From: JBBQRS01 sp038214535
GTDB lineage: Bacteria > Chloroflexota > Anaerolineae > CG2-30-64-16
Direction of reading: 5' to 3'
DNA length: 59,821 nucleotides
Assembly: GCA_038214535.1 (NCBI GenBank)
Contig: JBBQRS010000014.1
Location: 1-59,821, forward strand
The notes beneath the pieces are model-generated. The model did no database searches, was not told the DNA's origin, and saw only the letters and a program-made list of their open reading frames with translations. Made by a program: the position numbers and the translations under genes. Shown here piece after piece: positions 57,506-59,821 of the stretch; the stretch's first letter is position 1, and every line of letters starts with the position of its first letter.

Positions 57506-57910
57506 TCACCGACGGCGCGCGAACGCGCGCAGCGTTGCGGCAATCCAGAAGACGTTCCACGATGCCATCGCGAAGGCAGCCAGCGCCAGGCGTCCGTTAT
57601 CCAGGATCGGCTCGTAACTCACTTTGCCATTCGCGATACGGAGATATCCCATCGGCCGAACGCTGCCGCCCCCGCCCCCACCTTCACCTGCGCCTTCCGC
57701 CGCCTGCGGTTGCTCGCCCTCCGGCGGCGTATCCGCGGGTGTGTCCGTGCGCCCGTATCCCGAACCTTCGCCAAAACCGTACCAGACGCGTGAGACCGGG
57801 ATCAAGGTCACGTCTCCCTGGCGTATCGGCGCGCCGAAAACGGCATCCGTCTTCAGCGAATCAATCATCTTTTCGATGAGCTCATGGCTCCGTTCAGTGG
57901 TCTGCGTCAT
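57506..57910 (-). CDS. GerW/YtfJ-family protein
   Basis: A 134-residue protein. Core pattern: IEKMIDSLKTDAVFGAPI-RQGDVTLIPVSRVWYGFGEGSGYG, then a flexible insert (TPADTPPEGEQPQAAEGAGE), and GGGGGGSVRPMGYLRIANGKVSYEPI. This matches the GerW (YtfJ) family known from Bacillus germination but present in many non-spore-formers. A hydrophobic C-terminal segment (ALAAFAMASWNVFWIAATL) may anchor it. GAGGAGG lies 5 bp before the ATG. It is 18 bp downstream of the companion at 57929-58258. Confidence 0.85.
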   Translation of the reverse strand: MTQTTERSHELIEKMIDSLKTDAVFGAPIRQGDVTLIPVSRVWYGFGEGSGYGRTDTPADTPPEGEQPQAAEGAGEGGGGGGSVRPMGYLRIANGKVSYEPILDNGRLALAAFAMASWNVFWIAATLRAFARRR

Positions 57911-57928
57911 CAGTGCCTCCTCAAAAAC

Positions 57929-58258
57929 TTACGCTCTCACCAGTCGCGCCAATCTGCGGGCCAGCATCGCCGCCACAGAGACCGCGGCGACCGTAACCCC
58001 GACTCGCGCCAGGTTCGTGATCGCTCGCTCGGTTGGATCATCAATGGTAATGCGCTGGACATCGCCGTCAGGTCTCTCGACAATCACCGCGGCGGGCGCC
58101 AGCCTGACAAATGCCCCCGCCATCCCATACATTTCACCCTCGCGTTCACCGCGGGATACATACACATGCGCCACCGGGCGCAGGGTGTATTCGCCGGCCT
58201 GAATCGGCTCGCCGGTGAGCTCCTTCTCGATGCGTTTATCCAAATGCTCTTCTGGCAT
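57929..58258 (-). CDS. GerW-like companion protein with C-terminal helix
   Basis: A 109-residue protein resembling a shortened GerW: GEPIQAGEYTLRPVAHVYVSRGE followed by GAFVRLAPAAVIVE. The glycine-rich loop of GerW is replaced by EREGEMYGMA. It ends with a hydrophobic helix (VGVTVAAVSVAAMLARRLARLV) that may lie in the membrane. ATG 58258 is chosen because AGGAGGGG lies 5 bp upstream. The next gene starts 18 bp downstream and encodes the full GerW protein, so the two probably form a pair. The similarity is by eye and moderate. Confidence 0.65.
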   Translation of the reverse strand: MPEEHLDKRIEKELTGEPIQAGEYTLRPVAHVYVSRGEREGEMYGMAGAFVRLAPAAVIVERPDGDVQRITIDDPTERAITNLARVGVTVAAVSVAAMLARRLARLVRA

Positions 58259-58372
58259 AACCCCTCCTGACAAATACCATCATACCACGTCTTTCGCGCC
58301 GACGCGCGACCTGTTAACCCAAGCCATTGCCAATAACGAGCGATGAACGCATTGTCAAGAAAGACATCGTCG

Positions 58373-59131
58373 TCACCCGGCAGGTCTCCGGGCAAGCAGG
58401 ACAAGGCGACGGCTATCCAGGTGCAGCGGGCTCGCGTCCAACCCGCCCCAGTAGGAATCAAGCGCCAGACCCGCAGCCTGTAGCATTTCTTCCAACTCCG
58501 TCAGCGTGTAGAACCGCATAGAGGTATCGTATTCGGTACGCGCGCCTCCCGGATGGATGAGCGTCACCCGATCGTTGAGGCGACTGGCGCGCAGATCGAA
58601 CTCCCGCTCGTGGATCGCGATGACATCATCAGCCAGATGGGCAACGCCGTAAGGCATGAAGCCGCGCAAGACGGATTCGCGCAGGACGTTCTCGATCAGG
58701 AAGACGCCGCCCGGTGCGAGCACCCCGAAGACAGCATCGAGGACTTTCTGATCTTCGGCTTTCGTCTCGAGGTAAGCGAACGCAGTGAACATATTGATCA
58801 CGGCATCGAACTCGGCTTCGAACGGGATCTGGCGCATGTCGCTCTGAACCCAACGCACATCAACGCCGGCCGCGTCAGCGTCACGGCGCGCGCGTTCCAG
58901 GAAGACCTTGCTCAGATCCAGCCCGGTGACGCGGTAGCCCAGTTTCGCCAACTCGATGCTGTGCCGCCCATGCCCGCAGCACAGGTCGAGGATCGCGCTG
59001 CCTGGGGATAACGCGAGCCGGTCAATGATGTACGCAGTCTCTTGCGCGGCGCGCTGCGGCGCCAAAACCTCCTCGTATATGTGGAAGTAGTCTTTGCCGA
59101 AATAGCGCACATACCAGGGTTCTGAAGCCAT
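58373..59131 (-). CDS. class I SAM-dependent methyltransferase
   Basis: A 252-residue methyltransferase. Motif I is AILDLCCGHGRHSIELA; GYRVTGLDLSKVFL is motif II; VRWVQSDMRQIPF motif III; FDAVINMFTAFAYL motif IV; VLAPGGVFLIENV motif V. The 60 residues before motif I (YVRYFGKDYFHIYEEVL) are typical of the SmtA-like or UbiE-like small-molecule group. ATG 59131 follows AAGGAA. No pathway context is seen. Confidence 0.85.
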   Translation of the reverse strand: MASEPWYVRYFGKDYFHIYEEVLAPQRAAQETAYIIDRLALSPGSAILDLCCGHGRHSIELAKLGYRVTGLDLSKVFLERARRDADAAGVDVRWVQSDMRQIPFEAEFDAVINMFTAFAYLETKAEDQKVLDAVFGVLAPGGVFLIENVLRESVLRGFMPYGVAHLADDVIAIHEREFDLRASRLNDRVTLIHPGGARTEYDTSMRFYTLTELEEMLQAAGLALDSYWGGLDASPLHLDSRRLVLLARRPAG

Positions 59132-59259
59132 AAGATTTCCTTGGAGACTCAAGGTGGCCACTGCCACAGTCTACTCCGGATCAATAAGTGTGAGTTGAAG
59201 CAGACCTTTTCCATTGCTGGCTGAAAAAACAGCGCTGATTTCTAGTCCGCTGCTTACTA

Positions 59260-59699
59260 GGTTCTGTTGACATTTTTCAGCGTAGCCATATCAGCACCGA
59301 CACGAATCTCAGAAAGCCGAGGTACCGGCTGCTCAACTTCTCAAAGCGTGAGAAGATGCGGCGAAAATGCTTGATCTTGTTGAAGAAGCACTCGATTAGA
59401 TGGCGTTCCTGGTAGAGATGCGCATCGTAGAACCGCTTTTCCGTCCGATTGCGGCGTGGCGGGATGACCGGGATGGCCCCGAGGTCATCGATCAACCCGA
59501 TCAAGGCATCGGCATCGTAGCTCTTGTCGGCAATGACGAAATCACACGTCACATCCGCGAGTAAGGCTGGCGCTTGCGTGACATCATGCACCTGACCGCC
59601 GGTGAGGATGAATGCCAAGGGTAGGCCCAATGCATCAACTTTGGCATGGATCTTGGCGCCAAACCCGGCCCGGCTGCGGCCTAAGGACTCGTAAAACAA
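59260..59699 (-). mobile_element. IS5-family element, 3' part
   Basis: Terminal sequence GGTTCTGTTGACATTT reads in from 59260, with CTA just outside (59257-59259). The body encodes the C-terminal half of a transposase (59277-59699). Homology stops near 59690, where the sequence GACTCGTAAAACAATAACTT begins and no further transposase is read. The IS is therefore broken, or the assembly switches here. Confidence 0.75.
59277..59699 (-). pseudogene. IS5-family transposase, C-terminal part (truncated)
   Basis: About 140 codons read in frame from SLGRSRAGFGAKIHAKVDALGLPL to the natural C-terminus LGFLRFVSVLIWLR. The DDE catalytic features are FVIADKSYDADAL (second D) and KHFRRIFSRFEKL near the end, preceded by ERHLIECFFNKI with the glutamate. 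The N-terminal DUF4096 domain and the first catalytic aspartate are missing. Upstream, in frame, a TGA (CTGACAGATCGG) lies ten codons before the homology. A TTG at 59699 is the only start, so no active transposase is expected. Confidence 0.8.
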
Positions 59700-59707
59700 T
59701 AACTTCC

Positions 59708-59821
59708 CGATCTGTCAGGAATCCACTGTCGCAAGGGCACGGTTTGTTGTAGACTGAAGGATCAGTTCCGCATCCAAGTTCTGGAGCCAGACGTGCCTAT
59801 GCGTGACGTACCGATCTGTCA
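59708..59821. repeat. 11-bp direct repeat at the right edge
   Basis: CCGATCTGTCA occurs at 59708-59718 and again as the last 11 bases of the window (59811-59821). The interval of about 103 bp shows no gene. Confidence 0.6.

Overview
This high-GC window most probably comes from a Chloroflexota genome, likely an Anaerolineae-type lineage. The evidence is the gene repertoire: proline/threonine-rich spacers after lipoboxes, a PTPS-related membrane glycosyltransferase with C-terminal jelly-roll-like repeats, YccF/SPFH/DUF2207 genes, a GerW pair, and stand-alone FdhD and CBM48 genes. No 16S rRNA or ribosomal protein gene is present, so the class is inference. Both ends of the window lie inside IS5-family elements: the 5' end of one at 1-139 and the 3' end of one at 59260-59699. 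The sequence may therefore stop where an assembler met a repeat.

Layout. 1-1843: IS end, a DUF4420 nuclease-like gene cut by that IS, and a Phd/PIN toxin-antitoxin pair with a clear promoter and operator. 1915-6574: a minus-strand operon of a secreted lipase-like esterase, an MBL-fold hydrolase, a Tat-exported cupredoxin protein that has lost its copper ligands, and an 8-helix membrane protein. 6809-12390: a GyrI-like protein, an LPXTG-bearing tandem rhodanese, an 11-haem cytochrome interrupted by an in-frame TGA, an amidohydrolase and a YdcF protein. 12391-17298: a repeat-rich gap that could encode a folded RNA, a radical SAM protein, PgeF, and the YggS-ProC-YggT operon. 17398-19045: an AT-richer XhoI/PaeR7I-type restriction-modification pair next to initiator tRNA-Met. 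19304-28870: GH31 glycosidase, elongator tRNA-Met, M28 peptidase, P5C dehydrogenase, an FdhD-DinB operon, a lone CBM48 protein and phosphoglycerate mutase. 28904-45717: tRNA-Arg, a large membrane glycosyltransferase, a LysM protein, HAD phosphatase, secreted hydrolase, MFS exporter, LmbE deacetylase, methyltransferase plus channel-like protein, acyltransferase, fatty acid desaturase, GNAT, and a protein resembling a RiPP precursor. 45866-50756: a five-gene membrane-associated cluster (SPFH-HTH, coiled coil, YccF, zinc ribbon, DUF2207). 51144-59131: P450, HAD, GH13 glycosidase, a peptidase S51-like fusion, a toroid protein, two GerW-like proteins and a methyltransferase.

The strongest unusual signal is at 8757-10244. 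One reading frame for a multihaem cytochrome lipoprotein crosses a TGA, and 17 nt after that TGA a perfect 7-bp hairpin presents a GGT loop. This fits the published geometry of a bacterial SECIS element, so the gene may encode a selenoprotein. The upstream neighbour is a sortase-type tandem rhodanese. A second theme is the dense set of inverted-repeat families, named A to D here, many placed within 40 bp of start codons. A third is a set of proteins that keep their fold but have lost metal ligands, in the 1915-6574 operon.
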